A stretch of DNA of 64,000 nucleotides from Verrucomicrobiota bacterium (GCA_017309115.1 JAFLEF010000013.1:1-64000); one strand, 5' to 3'; counted from the first letter of the stretch, positions 36,546-46,746 are shown. The notes: generated by a model from the sequence alone, not told the origin. Made by a program: numbers and translations.

Positions 36546-37775
36546 ATGACTCCCGACCCCACCCCGTCGCCGGCGCCACCCTCGCCGACGGCCCTCAACC
36601 GACTCGCGTCGCTCGACGTGTATCGCGGCTTCGTGATGTTCCTTATGATGGCCGAGGTCCTCCGCCTCTGCCGCGTGGCTCGCAATCTCACCGAAGCTGG
36701 CACTCCTAGCGCCCTCTGGAACTTCCTCTGTCTTCATCAGGACCACGTGGAATGGGTGGGCTGCGTGCTTCACGATCTAATCCAACCGTCCTTCTCTTTC
36801 CTAGTCGGCGTGGCTCTGCCCTTTTCGATTGCGTCTCGTTTGGCGCGGGGACAATCCCGCGGCGGAATGTGGCTACACGCCCTGTGGCGCTCCTTGTTGC
36901 TCATCCTTCTGGGCGTCTTCCTCCGATCGACCGGAAGCGATCAAGCCAACTGGACCTTCGAAGACACATTGTCACAGATCGGGCTGGGGTATTCCTTTCT
37001 GTTCGCGTTGGGCTTCACCTCGCGCCGCACGCAATGGGCGGCCCTGGCGGTGCTCCTGATCGGTTACTGGGCGGCGTTCGCCCTGTATCGTCCACCGTCC
37101 GGCTTCGACTATGAGGCCGTCGGCGTGTCGGCGGAATGGCTGCGTCAGCACGGTCACACGGGCTTTGCCGAGCACTGGCAAAAGAACGGCAATTTTGCCT
37201 GGGCGGCGGATCGGGTGATTCTGAACTGGTTTCCCCGGCCCAAGCCGTGGCTCTACAACGGCGGTGGTTATTCGACCCTGAGCTTCATTCCCACGCTGGC
37301 CACCATGGTGCTGGGCTTGCTCGCCGGCGAAGTGCTGCGCAGCACCCAAACCGCCAAGGCCCGCCTGAACTGGCTGCTCATCGCAGGTGCGGCGGGACTA
37401 TTCTCCGGCTGGCTGCTGGGGGTTCTCGGAATCTGCCCGGTGGTCAAGCGGATCTGGACCCCGAGCTGGGTCCTGTTCAGCGGGGGGTGGTGCTTCCTGC
37501 TGATGGCGGGATTCTACGCCATCGTGGACGTCGCCCGTCAGGGACGCTGGTTCTTCCCGCTCCAAGTCATCGGTATGAACTCCATCGCCGCCTACTGCAT
37601 GGCCCATCTGTTCGAACACTTCATTGGGGACAATCTGAAGACGCATCTGGGTCAGGAATTCTTCCGCTTCGCCGGAGCGGCCTACGAACCGTTCTTCCAC
37701 GGGGCTGCGACGTTCGGCGTGCTCTGGTTGATCCTGTATTGGATGTACCGCCGGAAACTTTTCCTGCGCATCTGA
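36546..37775 (+). CDS. DUF5009 / HGSNAT-like membrane acyltransferase
   Basis: A 409-residue polytopic protein. RLASLDVYRGFVMFLMM near residue 17 is the family opening, followed by about ten hydrophobic segments and the terminal GMNSIAAYCMAHLFEHF, conserved in heparan-alpha-glucosaminide N-acetyltransferase-like proteins. The histidine in VEWVGCVLHDLIQPSFSFLVGV is at the position of the family's catalytic region. Predicted to move an acetyl group across the membrane onto a sugar. Start ATG 36546 follows a proline-rich N terminus. Divergent from the aldolase gene. Confidence 0.88.
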   Translation: MTPDPTPSPAPPSPTALNRLASLDVYRGFVMFLMMAEVLRLCRVARNLTEAGTPSALWNFLCLHQDHVEWVGCVLHDLIQPSFSFLVGVALPFSIASRLARGQSRGGMWLHALWRSLLLILLGVFLRSTGSDQANWTFEDTLSQIGLGYSFLFALGFTSRRTQWAALAVLLIGYWAAFALYRPPSGFDYEAVGVSAEWLRQHGHTGFAEHWQKNGNFAWAADRVILNWFPRPKPWLYNGGGYSTLSFIPTLATMVLGLLAGEVLRSTQTAKARLNWLLIAGAAGLFSGWLLGVLGICPVVKRIWTPSWVLFSGGWCFLLMAGFYAIVDVARQGRWFFPLQVIGMNSIAAYCMAHLFEHFIGDNLKTHLGQEFFRFAGAAYEPFFHGAATFGVLWLILYWMYRRKLFLRI

Positions 37776-37776
37776 G

Positions 37777-37887
37777 TACGGAGTCCCGGCTTCAGCCGGC
37801 CGCGCTCCAGCCCAAATACCAACGTCAGGAACTCCTCACCCGCCCAGCGTAGCCACTGCTCCGCCGCCTGAAGGCGGGACTCCGAAC
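37777..37887. repeat. REP-like element, inverted pair
   Basis: TACGGAGTCCCGGCTTCAGC at 37777 onwards forms a CCGGC/GCCGG hairpin. At 37861-37887 the complementary form CCGCCTGAAGGCGGGACTCC follows in reverse orientation. Related single copies are at 17814-17841 and 49139-49167. The pair occupies the gap between two genes. Confidence 0.75.
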
Positions 37888-37967
37888 TTTAAGTAACGCC
37901 CTTTCGGTAACTTGTTTCGGGTGCTGACTTGCCGTCGGAGCAACGGTCGGATAGGCATCACCGCGCG

Positions 37968-39119
37968 ATGCCGCCAACCCTGGCTTCTCCCGACCAACCC
38001 GCCCGCTGCGAAGTGAGCGCGTCGGCTAGCGGCGTCCTCGCGCTTCGGCTCGAGGGCTCGTGGAAGATGGTCACCGGCATTCCCGACCCAGCCGAAATCC
38101 AGCGACTGCTTCAAGCTGGAACGATTCGTCAGGTCACCTTCGACACCAGCAGCCTCGCCGATTGGGATTCCGCCTTCCTGGGGTATCTGCTGCCGATCGC
38201 CACCACCGCCCGCTCACACCAAGCCACCCTCGACGACTCGGGCCTGCCTGAGGGAGCTCGCAAGCTGTTGGGTATGGCGCTGGCCCAACCCGTCCTGCCC
38301 AAGAGCGAAGGTGCGGGAACGCACGAAGGCTATCTCACCGTCTTGGCGCGCATGACCGAACGCTGGGTCAAGGAAGTGGTGGGCGAACTAGGCTTCCTGG
38401 GCGAGTTCACTCAGGCCTTCAGCCGAATCTTCCGGGGGCAGTCCCAACTGCGGTGGCGGGATTTTTTGCTGCAACTCCAGGAATGCGGTGCGGAAGCGCT
38501 GCCCATCGTGGTCCTGATCGGATTCCTCGTTGGGGCCATCATCGGGTTCGTGGGTGCTACGGTTCTCGAAACCTACGGTGCGGCCATCTACACGGCCAAC
38601 ATGGTGGCCATCGCCATCGCCCGGGAACTGGGAGCCCTGATGACCGCCATCATCCTCAGCGGCCGAACGGGCGCTGCCTTCGCCGCCAATTTGGGCACCA
38701 TGCGGACCAATGAGGAGATCGACGCCCTCCAAACCGTCGGCTTGAATCCGATCGATTTCCTCGTCGTGCCCCGAGTGGTGGCCTTGTGCATTATGATTCC
38801 TCTGCTGACGGCCTTCGCCGATTTGGCCGGCATCACGGGCGGTTTGCTGGTGGCCACGACCATGCCCAACGTCACCTTCGCGTCGTATATCAACGCCACC
38901 TTAAAGGCGCTGACCGTGACCCAGGTCTGCATTGGTCTCGGCAAGAGTGTGCTCTTCGGCGCCATCATTGCTTTGGTGGGTTGCCGCCGGGGTCTGGAAT
39001 GCGGTCGTTCTGCCGCCGCCGTCGGTCTGGCCACGACCTCCTCCGTCGTCGTCAGCATCACGCTGGTGATCGCGGTGGATGGCCTTCTCGCCGTCGTGTT
39101 CAACGCGCTGGGCATCTAA
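37968..39119 (+). CDS. mlaE: MlaE family ABC permease with N-terminal STAS domain
   Basis: A 383-residue protein. Residues 10 to about 105 look like a STAS domain (VLALRLEGSWKM, QVTFDTSSLADWDSAFLGYLL), the role filled by the separate MlaB in E. coli. Residues 150-383 are the MlaE permease, with QECGAEALPIVVLIGFLVGAI, ANLGTMRTNEEIDALQTVGLNP and five membrane segments. It drives phospholipid movement between the two membranes together with the next three genes. Start ATG 37968. Confidence 0.94.
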   Translation: MPPTLASPDQPARCEVSASASGVLALRLEGSWKMVTGIPDPAEIQRLLQAGTIRQVTFDTSSLADWDSAFLGYLLPIATTARSHQATLDDSGLPEGARKLLGMALAQPVLPKSEGAGTHEGYLTVLARMTERWVKEVVGELGFLGEFTQAFSRIFRGQSQLRWRDFLLQLQECGAEALPIVVLIGFLVGAIIGFVGATVLETYGAAIYTANMVAIAIARELGALMTAIILSGRTGAAFAANLGTMRTNEEIDALQTVGLNPIDFLVVPRVVALCIMIPLLTAFADLAGITGGLLVATTMPNVTFASYINATLKALTVTQVCIGLGKSVLFGAIIALVGCRRGLECGRSAAAVGLATTSSVVVSITLVIAVDGLLAVVFNALGI

Positions 39120-39122
39120 ACC

Positions 39123-39899
39123 ATGGATTCCACCAACCCCATCATAGAGCTGCGCGGTGTGGAATTGGCGTACGATTCCCGGGTCTTGATCGAGAGTATC
39201 AACACCACGGTGCAGAAGGGACAGATCTTCGTCGTGATGGGCGGGAGCGGATGCGGCAAGAGCACACTCCTACGTCAGATGGCCGGGCTCAAGGAGACCA
39301 CCAAGGGAGAGATTCTTTACCACGGCGAGGATTTCGTGAGTGCCTCGGAGGAAAAGAAGGACCGCATGGCGCGCCAGTTTGGGGTGATGTTCCAGAGTGG
39401 CGCACTGTGGAGCTCCATGACCGTCGGCGAAAACGTCGCCCTGCCGCTGGAGGAGCACTCCCAGCTTTCCCCCCACGCCATCACCGACCTCGTCCGCCTC
39501 AAACTGGCCTACGTCGGCCTGGCCGGCGTCGAAGGCTTCTACCCCTCGGAACTCTCCGGCGGCATGGTCAAACGCGCCAGTATCGCCCGGGCCATGGCCC
39601 TCGATCCCGAGATCGTCTTTCTCGACGAACCCTCCGCGGGCTTGGACCCGCTAAGTTCCCGCCGCCTCGACGATCTCATTCTCCGGTTGCGCGACACCCT
39701 GGGAACCACCTTCGTGGTCGTCACTCACGAGTTGCCCAGCATCTTCGCCATCGCCGATCATTCCATTTTTCTCGATCCGGAAACGCACACCATGCGGGCT
39801 TCCGGCAATCCTCGCGATCTGGCCCGCGACTCCACCGATCCTTTGATCCGCAATTTTCTCAACCGCGCTGCGTCCACTCCCGAACCTGTCAAATCATGA
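39123..39899 (+). CDS. mlaF: ABC transporter ATP-binding protein, MlaF type
   Basis: A 258-residue ATPase. The Walker A motif GGSGCGKST is at 40-48, the signature [17 protein letters not shown] near 140, and Walker [16 protein letters not shown] near 160, followed by [16 protein letters not shown]. SGGMxKR and 'DEPSAGLDP' are typical of the MlaF/Ttg2A group. It begins three bases after mlaE and overlaps mlaD by four bases. Confidence 0.96.
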   Translation: MDSTNPIIELRGVELAYDSRVLIESINTTVQKGQIFVVMGGSGCGKSTLLRQMAGLKETTKGEILYHGEDFVSASEEKKDRMARQFGVMFQSGALWSSMTVGENVALPLEEHSQLSPHAITDLVRLKLAYVGLAGVEGFYPSELSGGMVKRASIARAMALDPEIVFLDEPSAGLDPLSSRRLDDLILRLRDTLGTTFVVVTHELPSIFAIADHSIFLDPETHTMRASGNPRDLARDSTDPLIRNFLNRAASTPEPVKS

Positions 39900-40879
39900 G
39901 CAAACGCGCCTCCCCGCCTGTCCTTGGAGCCTTCATCGTCGGCGGCCTGCTGCTGATCGCCATCAGCCTCATCGTGGTCGGCTCGCGGGGCTTGTTCTCC
40001 CAAAAGGCTCAGCTGGTCCTTTACTTTCCGGGATCCGTCAACGGCCTTCAGGTGGGTTCCTCGGTGAAGTTCAAAGGGGTCACCATTGGCGAGGTCCAAA
40101 GCATTCGCATCAGCTTGGCCGCTCCCGATGCTGCCGTAACGATTCCCGTTACCGTTGAGATCAACAGCGAATTGGTGGCCGATACCACCGGCGAACCTCT
40201 GGATCTCAGTAATCGGGCGTTGGTGAAGGCGATGGTGAACAAAGGACTGCGCGGTTCCCTGGAATTGGAGAGTTTTCTCACCGGCATGCTCTACGTCGGT
40301 CTCAACATCTATTCCAATGCACCAACCCCGGTTTTCGTAGGTCCCGCCAATGGCCCGCCCGAAATTCCCACGACCCAGACCGGCCTCCAGAAGCTCGCCA
40401 GTTCACTGCCCAAGGTGGAACGAATTCTGGATCGCGTGGAGGTCGTCGCCGGCGAAGTGGAAGCGATGTTCAAGCAGATCCAGGCGGGCAAGATCAACGA
40501 TTCCCTGTTGAAGACCCTCGCCGATGCCCAAAAGATTCTGCAGGCCCCCAGCATCACCAACACCTTCATCGCCGTGCAGGACATGGCCACGGAGTTTAAG
40601 CTCACTGCCTCCGACCTCCGAACCGACCTAAAGCCCATGATGAAGCAACTGACGGACACCGCGGCCGGCGCCGACCGCACCGTAGAGGAACTGAACCGCC
40701 TCCTCACCGATGCCCGCCGTCTTGTGGGTGATGATTCCCCGATGGTCGGCCAACTGGTTTCCACGTTGTCCGAATTCCAACGCACGGCCGTGGCCCTGCG
40801 ACAGCTCGCCGATTTTCTGGCCCGCAACCCGCAGTCCATTCTCACCGGCCGCGATGCCGCCAACTCGTCCAAACCATGA
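39896..40879 (+). CDS. mlaD: MCE-domain protein (MlaD family)
   Basis: A 327-residue substrate-binding component. An N-terminal anchor ([20 protein letters not shown]) is followed by the MCE domain ([21 protein letters not shown] through [19 protein letters not shown]). The rest is a long helical tail with heptad-like spacing, as in MCE proteins that form a periplasmic tube. It starts inside the mlaF stop and overlaps the lipoprotein gene by four bases. Confidence 0.95.
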   Translation: MSKRASPPVLGAFIVGGLLLIAISLIVVGSRGLFSQKAQLVLYFPGSVNGLQVGSSVKFKGVTIGEVQSIRISLAAPDAAVTIPVTVEINSELVADTTGEPLDLSNRALVKAMVNKGLRGSLELESFLTGMLYVGLNIYSNAPTPVFVGPANGPPEIPTTQTGLQKLASSLPKVERILDRVEVVAGEVEAMFKQIQAGKINDSLLKTLADAQKILQAPSITNTFIAVQDMATEFKLTASDLRTDLKPMMKQLTDTAAGADRTVEELNRLLTDARRLVGDDSPMVGQLVSTLSEFQRTAVALRQLADFLARNPQSILTGRDAANSSKP

Positions 40880-41466
40880 TTCCGCGACCCGTTCTTCTCC
40901 TCACCGTCGCCACGGCCTTGCTGGGCTCGGGGTGTTCCGTCCTCTCGCCCAAGAAGGATCCCACCCGCTTTTATGAGCTGACCGGATCGAACACATCAGC
41001 CCCTGCCTCCTCCGCCAGCGGCGGGACCCTGGTCTTGAACGTGCAACTGGCAGGCTATCTCCAGAATACCTCCCTCGCCCAACGCCTCGCTCCCAACCAA
41101 CTGACTTACCTTCCCTTCGATCAGTGGGCCCAACCGCTGGGCGAAGGGATCAGCCAGGTTCTCCGGGAAGATTTGTCAGCCGGCACCGGTCTCGCAGTCG
41201 TCAACGCCAACAATACCTACGTGATCCGCGATGCCACCCGGGTGGACGTCGTGATCCGACAGTTCGATGTACTGCCAAGCGACCGGGTCCAAATCACTGC
41301 GCAATGGCAGGTCCGAACCAACCTTACCGGTAGCCCAATCAAGTCCGGGGAATTTCGGCAGGAACGACCGTACGCCCCGAATGTGAAGTCCCTGCAAGAT
41401 GCCGTGGCCGTTCTGAGCCAACTCTTGGGAGAAGTCAGCCAGGCCATCCGCAAGTCCCTGCCCTGA
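40876..41466 (+). CDS. ABC-type transport auxiliary lipoprotein (PqiC-like)
   Basis: A 196-residue lipoprotein with signal [20 protein letters not shown] and the lipobox cysteine at 20. The rest resembles the DUF330/PqiC family (KDPTRFYELTG, LAQRLAPNQLTYLPFDQWAQPLGEGISQVL, VDVVIRQFDVLPSDRVQITAQW). It completes a permease-ATPase-MCE-lipoprotein set and is likely the outer-membrane partner of the lipid transporter. Confidence 0.9.
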   Translation: MIPRPVLLLTVATALLGSGCSVLSPKKDPTRFYELTGSNTSAPASSASGGTLVLNVQLAGYLQNTSLAQRLAPNQLTYLPFDQWAQPLGEGISQVLREDLSAGTGLAVVNANNTYVIRDATRVDVVIRQFDVLPSDRVQITAQWQVRTNLTGSPIKSGEFRQERPYAPNVKSLQDAVAVLSQLLGEVSQAIRKSLP

Positions 41467-41545
41467 CCTGGACGCCGGAGATTCCAGCATCCAGCATCAC
41501 GTCAGCCGTTGCTCTTCGAAAGACTCCCCGGCACCTTTCCAGCAC

Positions 41546-42730
41546 TCAGTTGGCGCCCGGAAGCTGTGGCAGCAAAGAAGTGGGGTCAGGTAGACTTGGG
41601 GATGCTCCCGGACTCGCGGCCGGTTTGGGATCGGCCATCAACTCGCTGCGCTTTTTCAGCACCGGATCAATCGTCCATTTGCTGACGGTGAAGGTCCACT
41701 TCCCGAAGCCCTCCTCGGTCTTCAGCTTCTGCTCGAGCTTGGCCAGCTTCTCTTTGAACTCCTTGTCGAGCCGTTCCTTGTCCTCCGGCTTCTCATCCGC
41801 CGCCGCAGTACGTTCCCGAACCAAATTACCCGTCACCGTCACTTGGACCGGATAGTTATCACCGTCGGGTTGACCAACCCTGAGTTCGTACGTCAGGCCG
41901 CTGGCCGTTTTGATCAACGCGCGCGTGGGCTGATCCAGGCCCAACTTGGCCAAATCGGGGTTCAGGATGAGGTCGTTGAAACTGGGTCCACTCAAGAGAC
42001 TGTTAAAGCTGAACAGCTTGTTTTTATCCAACGTCTCGGTCGCCGCGGCCTCAACCAGGGTCCAGTCCGAGAATTCGTTGGTCCGCGTCAACGTGAAGCT
42101 GTTGGTCGCGTCCGGATGCGTAATCTGCACCGAGAGCGGCTGCTCCACCTTGATGAACTCCTTGGCGACCCAATTCTCCGGCTTGGGTTGCGCGCTGCTC
42201 AGCGGATCGTTGATCAGCGAGATGGCCTCGCCCACTTGGACATACCGGCCATCGGGGAATCCGCCGCCGCCGCCCATCATGTCGTCTTCGCCACCGCCGC
42301 GAACGCTCTGTTTCCCCAACCGCAGCGTCTTCACCGGCTTGCCGCTCGCATCCAACAATTCCACCAGCGTGGACCCCTCGCCGCTCAATTGCAGCAACGG
42401 CAACCGCGACGCCCCCACCTTCACCGGTCGGGTCACCTTCAACTCGGCCAGTTTGCGAACAAACGAGCTCAAGTCCGCCCGATTGGCCGGATAGTTTCCA
42501 CGTTCCCGCACCACCCAGGTTTGTCCGTCACTCACAATGTTGACGGTGTTGGTCCCTTGCGTGATCCGAACGGCGGAAATGGAAGCCCCGTCAAAGGGTC
42601 CGAGCAGGCTGCCGCCCATGTTGGACTTGGACCGGTCGAATCCGGCGTTGCGTTGCTGGAGCACCCAGAGTCCGCCACCGCCCAAAACGAGGGCGGCGAT
42701 GACCAGCAGGATCAGTTGTCGCGATTTCAT
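41546..42730 (-). CDS. DUF4340 domain protein
   Basis: A 394-residue protein with an N-terminal membrane helix (ILLVIAALVLGGGGLWVL). The beta-rich body (VRITQGTNTVNIVSDGQTWVV, NRADLSSFVRKLAELKVTRP) matches DUF4340, which is regularly encoded with Gld-type ABC exporters. It contains a glycine run GGGEDDMMGGGGGFPDG near residue 145 and a highly charged stretch EKPEDKERLDKEFKEKLAK before the C terminus. It is the last gene of the minus-strand exporter set. Confidence 0.9.
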   Translation of the reverse strand: MKSRQLILLVIAALVLGGGGLWVLQQRNAGFDRSKSNMGGSLLGPFDGASISAVRITQGTNTVNIVSDGQTWVVRERGNYPANRADLSSFVRKLAELKVTRPVKVGASRLPLLQLSGEGSTLVELLDASGKPVKTLRLGKQSVRGGGEDDMMGGGGGFPDGRYVQVGEAISLINDPLSSAQPKPENWVAKEFIKVEQPLSVQITHPDATNSFTLTRTNEFSDWTLVEAAATETLDKNKLFSFNSLLSGPSFNDLILNPDLAKLGLDQPTRALIKTASGLTYELRVGQPDGDNYPVQVTVTGNLVRERTAAADEKPEDKERLDKEFKEKLAKLEQKLKTEEGFGKWTFTVSKWTIDPVLKKRSELMADPKPAASPGASPSLPDPTSLLPQLPGAN

Positions 42731-42788
42731 GGTTTGAAGGTCGCCAAATCGATCAACGTTGATTTCACCTCAGGCTACGTTGGAGGCC

Positions 42789-44669
42789 TTAGCGAGCCGC
42801 CATCCTGCGCCGGCGGAACACCGCCAGCGTGATTCCCACGGCCGCCACCACCGCCGCCATGGCCGCGATATTGAGCCACTTCAGCCGGCTCTCCAACGCA
42901 TCCACATCCTGTCGGAGATTCCGCCGGGTGAGGCGCAGTTCCTTCCGGGTGTTGGCCTGTTGTTCGGTGAAATTCTTCAGGGCCTGCTGCTGTTCCGGAG
43001 AAAGAATCAGCCGGGCCGTGTCGCCCTCCTTCTGCACCTGCATTTCGCTGAGTTTGCCCTGGAGATCCTGGAGCTTCTTGTCGAGCTCTTCGATCTTGGC
43101 CTGATACCCCTTGCGCGCTGCCGCTTCCATTTCCTGGACCACGGTGAAGGGACGGCGAACGGAGGCCCGGCTGCGGGCGCCCATCAGGCTCACATCGCCC
43201 GCCGCCTGCTCGATCACGTTCTGGAGCAGGCCGAGATTGCCGTTCATCGGCGTCGCAATGCGGAGCATCTGATTCACACTCACGGAAAAGTTGTTCGCGA
43301 GCATATCCACGTCGCCAAACAGATAGACGACGTTGTCGGTCGCACTCTCCTTGAGGGACGCCGGTTTCGCCGGGGCATTGGTGTCGCCCGCGGTCGTCGG
43401 ACTACCGTCCGGAAAGGCCGTCTTGAACTTGCCCGAGAGCCGCAGACCCAGATTGTAGATCACTCCCGAGGCTTTGAAATCCTGCAGGATCTTTTCTGGA
43501 TTCAACTGGGCGGTAATGCCATCGACCAACTGCGAATTGGCGGTGCTGAACAACAGCGGTTCGGCATTCAATCCCGCCACAGCCGACCCTTGAAGTGCTC
43601 CCGCAAACGGCATCCACACATCGTCCACCAAGGCGGTGGCGGCATCCTTCGGATTCACGCCGGCCGAATTGATGAAGAGAAATCCCGGAACCGGTTGGGG
43701 CCGGCCATCCCGACCACCGAGTTCGCGCATGAACTGAGTGTCGGCCACCACCTGGGAGCCGAACTCATACCCCCAGGACTTGAAGAGCTTCGGCAGGGAG
43801 GAGCTGGTCCCGAAATTCATGCCCATCGGATTCTGCTGCGGACGCTGGGTATCCGAAAGGCACAGGGCATCCACGAACGCCACCAACTTACCGCCGCGCA
43901 GTACGAACTGATCCAGGGCAAACTGGGCCTTGTCCGTGATGTCCCGGGGATGCAGCACCAGTAGCACCTTGATTTTCTCGTCGATGGATTCGACGTCCAT
44001 CGGCACCGCCTGCACTTCGAAGTCGCGCTTCAACTCGCTGACGAAGGCCCAGGGCTCGGTCTGACCCTGACGTCCCATCTGCATCATCATCGGATTGAAT
44101 CCGCCCATCACCTGCAAAGGCGTCATGATGCCAATGACCGGCTTGTTCGTGGTCAACACTTGGGCGAGAGCGCGCGCCAAATCGTACTCCAGGAATTTCT
44201 CGCGCTGGGGGCTCAGAAAGGGAATCGCCACCTTCTCCGGCGCGTTCTCAATCGCCAGACCCAGATACAACTCTTCGCCGGTCTGGAGCATCTGACCCTG
44301 AATGCCGTCCGACTTGGCCGAATCCTCGGCGTCCGAGTCCGGTTCCGGATCGATCTTCTTAATCTCGATTTGATCGCCCGACTGCACCCGAAACTCGGCC
44401 AGTAGATCCTCCACGGATTGCGCGTAAGTCTTGAGCTGCTCGGGCATGCGTTCCTTGCCCTTGCTCACGTAGAGGCGCATTTCGATCGGACCGTCGATCC
44501 GCTTCAGGATCTGCTTCGTGCCGTCCGACAGGGTGTGGAGTTGGTCGGCGGTCAGGTCGACCCGGACCCGGGCCGGACTGAAGATCAGGTTCAGTCCCAA
44601 AATGGCGATAAACACCAGGACCACACCCGCGACCGAAAACAGGAACGTTTGAAACTTCGAAGAGTTCAT
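42789..44669 (-). CDS. GldG-like ABC transporter auxiliary protein
   Basis: A 626-residue protein with a membrane helix at each end (FLFSVAGVVLVFIAILGLNLI near the N terminus; WLNIAAMAAVVAAVGITLAVF near the C terminus). Between them is the GldG-type periplasmic domain (RVRVDLTADQLHTLSDGTKQIL, ALAQVLTTNKPVIGIMTPLQVM, YLFGDVDMLANNFSVSVNQML) and a coiled coil at about 510-600. It probably forms the periplasmic part of the exporter. In Bacteroidota GldG is needed for gliding; no other gliding gene is visible. Confidence 0.9.
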   Translation of the reverse strand: MNSSKFQTFLFSVAGVVLVFIAILGLNLIFSPARVRVDLTADQLHTLSDGTKQILKRIDGPIEMRLYVSKGKERMPEQLKTYAQSVEDLLAEFRVQSGDQIEIKKIDPEPDSDAEDSAKSDGIQGQMLQTGEELYLGLAIENAPEKVAIPFLSPQREKFLEYDLARALAQVLTTNKPVIGIMTPLQVMGGFNPMMMQMGRQGQTEPWAFVSELKRDFEVQAVPMDVESIDEKIKVLLVLHPRDITDKAQFALDQFVLRGGKLVAFVDALCLSDTQRPQQNPMGMNFGTSSSLPKLFKSWGYEFGSQVVADTQFMRELGGRDGRPQPVPGFLFINSAGVNPKDAATALVDDVWMPFAGALQGSAVAGLNAEPLLFSTANSQLVDGITAQLNPEKILQDFKASGVIYNLGLRLSGKFKTAFPDGSPTTAGDTNAPAKPASLKESATDNVVYLFGDVDMLANNFSVSVNQMLRIATPMNGNLGLLQNVIEQAAGDVSLMGARSRASVRRPFTVVQEMEAAARKGYQAKIEELDKKLQDLQGKLSEMQVQKEGDTARLILSPEQQQALKNFTEQQANTRKELRLTRRNLRQDVDALESRLKWLNIAAMAAVVAAVGITLAVFRRRRMAAR

Positions 44670-44693
44670 CGAGGCAGGAAAGTTAGGAGTTCA

Positions 44694-45443
44694 TTACGCC
44701 CCGCGCAGTCCGCGGAGGACCACGCTGGTACAGAACAGGCAGAAACCAATGACGCTGCCAAAGAAGAGAATGTCCCGGAAGTCCAACACCCCGCGCTGAA
44801 ACTGCGCGAAGTGGGGCATGACACTGAACGACGCCACCGTGGTGACCAGCCAGTCCGGCGCCCAGCGCACCATCAACTCGGTCACTGGCTCCCATCCGGC
44901 GAGAATCAGGAAGAAGCAAATCACGACCGACAGGATGAAGGAGATCACTTGGTTCCGGGTCATGGCCGAGGTCATCACGGTCACTGCAAGGTAGGCTCCG
45001 GCCAAAAGCAGACTTCCCACGTAACCGGCCACGATCGATCCAAGATCCGGATCACCGAGATACATGGTGGTCAGCACCACCGGAAACGTCAGTGCCAGCG
45101 CCAGGGCCAGGAACAACCAACAGGCCAGGAATTTTCCAATGATCGCCTGCCAGGCCGAGATCGGCATTGTCAGCAACAGCTCCAAGGTTCCTACCCGACG
45201 TTCCTCCGACCACAGCCGCATCCCGGCGGCCGGCACGAGGAAGAGGTACAGCCAGGGATGCCACATGAAGAACGAGTTCAGATTGGCCTCACCCCGTTGG
45301 AAATAGTTCCCCAACATGAAGGTGAAGAATCCGTTCATCAGCAGAAAGATGACGATGAACACGTACGCCACCGGCGAGTTGAAATAGCCCACCAACTCAC
45401 GCTTGGTGATGGTCCAGATGTTACGGAGGGATTCAGACGTCAT
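44694..45443 (-). CDS. ABC transporter permease (GldF-like)
   Basis: A 249-residue ABC-2 type permease with six hydrophobic segments. ITKRELVGYFNSPVAYVFIVIFLLMNGFF at the N terminus and AAGMRLWSEERRVGTLELLLTMPISAW near residue 75 are the family marks. It lies between the ATPase gene and gldG-like gene, with gaps of 42 and 24 bases, so the set is probably one operon. Confidence 0.93.
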   Translation of the reverse strand: MTSESLRNIWTITKRELVGYFNSPVAYVFIVIFLLMNGFFTFMLGNYFQRGEANLNSFFMWHPWLYLFLVPAAGMRLWSEERRVGTLELLLTMPISAWQAIIGKFLACWLFLALALALTFPVVLTTMYLGDPDLGSIVAGYVGSLLLAGAYLAVTVMTSAMTRNQVISFILSVVICFFLILAGWEPVTELMVRWAPDWLVTTVASFSVMPHFAQFQRGVLDFRDILFFGSVIGFCLFCTSVVLRGLRGA

Positions 45444-45485
45444 AGCAGGGTCGACGGAAGGTCAGAAATTCGAGAGGCCCACGGT

Positions 45486-46445
45486 TCAGGCGCCTTGGCG
45501 GCGGGTATCCGGCTGGGTGATGGCGCGGAAGACATCGTCCAACCGGCCTTCCTCGGTGCGTAATTCGTCGAAGCGCCAGCCTTCCTTGCCGGCGAGTTCG
45601 GCCACGGACCGGGCGAGGTCACCGTTCACCGTTTTGTCGCGGGGAAAGATCCGGGCCAGGACCGTGCCGGAATCGGTACTCACCGTGACCTTGCCGGCGG
45701 TCCCGAGCGACGACAACCGTCCCCGGACCGTTTCGGCCGCCGCCGCTTGCACGCGGAGCGTCACTGAGCCAGCGAGTTCATGACGTGCTCGGAGTTCGGC
45801 CGGAGTGCCATTGGCCACGACCTGCCCCCGATCGATGATGATCGCCCGGGAGCACACGGCATCCACTTCCTCAAGGATGTGAGTGGAGAAGATGATCGCC
45901 TTGTCCCGGCCAAACCGTTTCAGCAACTGCCGAATCTCATGCTTCTGATTCGGATCCAGGCCGTCCGTCGGCTCGTCCAACACCAGAACCTGGGGATCGT
46001 GAATGATCGACTGCGCGAGACAGGTCCGATGCCGGTAGCCCTTGGAGAGGGTGTCGACGGACTGATGCAGGACGTTTTCGAGGAAACACATTCCCACCAC
46101 CCGGCGGACCGCCTCTTCCCGCGCCGACCCGTGCAAACCCCGCATTTCGGCCGCAAACGAGAGAAATCCATGCACCGTCATGTCGGAATAACACGGCGCG
46201 CTTTCCGGCAGGTATCCGATCAACCGCTTGGCCTCGATTGGTGCTTCATTCACGTCGTGGCCCCCGACCACGACCTTGCCGTGAGTGGGCGGAATGAACC
46301 CGGTAATCATCCGCATGGTGGTGGACTTGCCGGCGCCGTTGGGTCCCAGAAATCCGAGAATTTCTCCGCGTTGGACCGTGAACGAAACGCGGTTCACCGC
46401 CCGCTTGGGGCCGAAATCCTTGACCAAATCTTCGACGGTAATCAT
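45486..46445 (-). CDS. ABC transporter ATP-binding protein (GldA-like)
   Basis: A 319-residue ATPase. ITVEDLVKDFGPKRAVNRVSF at the N terminus, Walker A GPNGAGKSTT near residue 38, signature TLSKGYRHRTCLAQSI near 133 (LSKGY in place of LSGGQ, which is common in this group), Walker B PQVLVLDEPTDGLDP near 153, and the switch FSTHILEEVD. The C-terminal third is a DUF4162-like extension. ATG 46445 was chosen because the longer frame starts before the domain. It drives the GldF-like permease. Confidence 0.95.
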   Translation of the reverse strand: MITVEDLVKDFGPKRAVNRVSFTVQRGEILGFLGPNGAGKSTTMRMITGFIPPTHGKVVVGGHDVNEAPIEAKRLIGYLPESAPCYSDMTVHGFLSFAAEMRGLHGSAREEAVRRVVGMCFLENVLHQSVDTLSKGYRHRTCLAQSIIHDPQVLVLDEPTDGLDPNQKHEIRQLLKRFGRDKAIIFSTHILEEVDAVCSRAIIIDRGQVVANGTPAELRARHELAGSVTLRVQAAAAETVRGRLSSLGTAGKVTVSTDSGTVLARIFPRDKTVNGDLARSVAELAGKEGWRFDELRTEEGRLDDVFRAITQPDTRRQGA

Positions 46446-46746
46446 GCCAAATGAGTTTGCGCAGGATGTGTTTTCTCGTGACGGGGGAAAAGAAATAGAA
46501 AGAAGTTTTATAACGTCAAGGGGCAGTCCCCTGCCCGTTTCGGGGAAAAACCGCACACCCCGAGACGCTGAACCTCACGAATCTCGACCGAAGCAAGGCA
46601 GACCAGCCGCTAAGGAACATGAGTGAGCGCTAATGGGGAATAGAGAGCGAAACGGTATGGGCAACGCCGACTCCCCGGATTCAATTCTTCCTGACCCATT
46701 CGCGGGCATTCGCGTTGATTCGCGGTTCCAACCGAATCGTTTCGAG
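46446..46746. other. Intergenic region with ATTCGCG-type repeat
   Basis: The 301 bases between the start of the GldA-like gene and the end of phzF contain the promoter of the exporter operon but no clear consensus box. At 46698-46728 there are three spaced copies of ATTCGCG ending GATTCGCGGTTCC, close in form to the ATCTGCG elements elsewhere. No convincing gene. Confidence 0.45.

Noticed and set aside
38786-40879. A 697-codon plus frame running from mlaE into mlaD
   Set aside because: Only the last 327 codons correspond to the MCE protein; the earlier part is out of frame with mlaE and mlaF and reads as arginine-rich noise.
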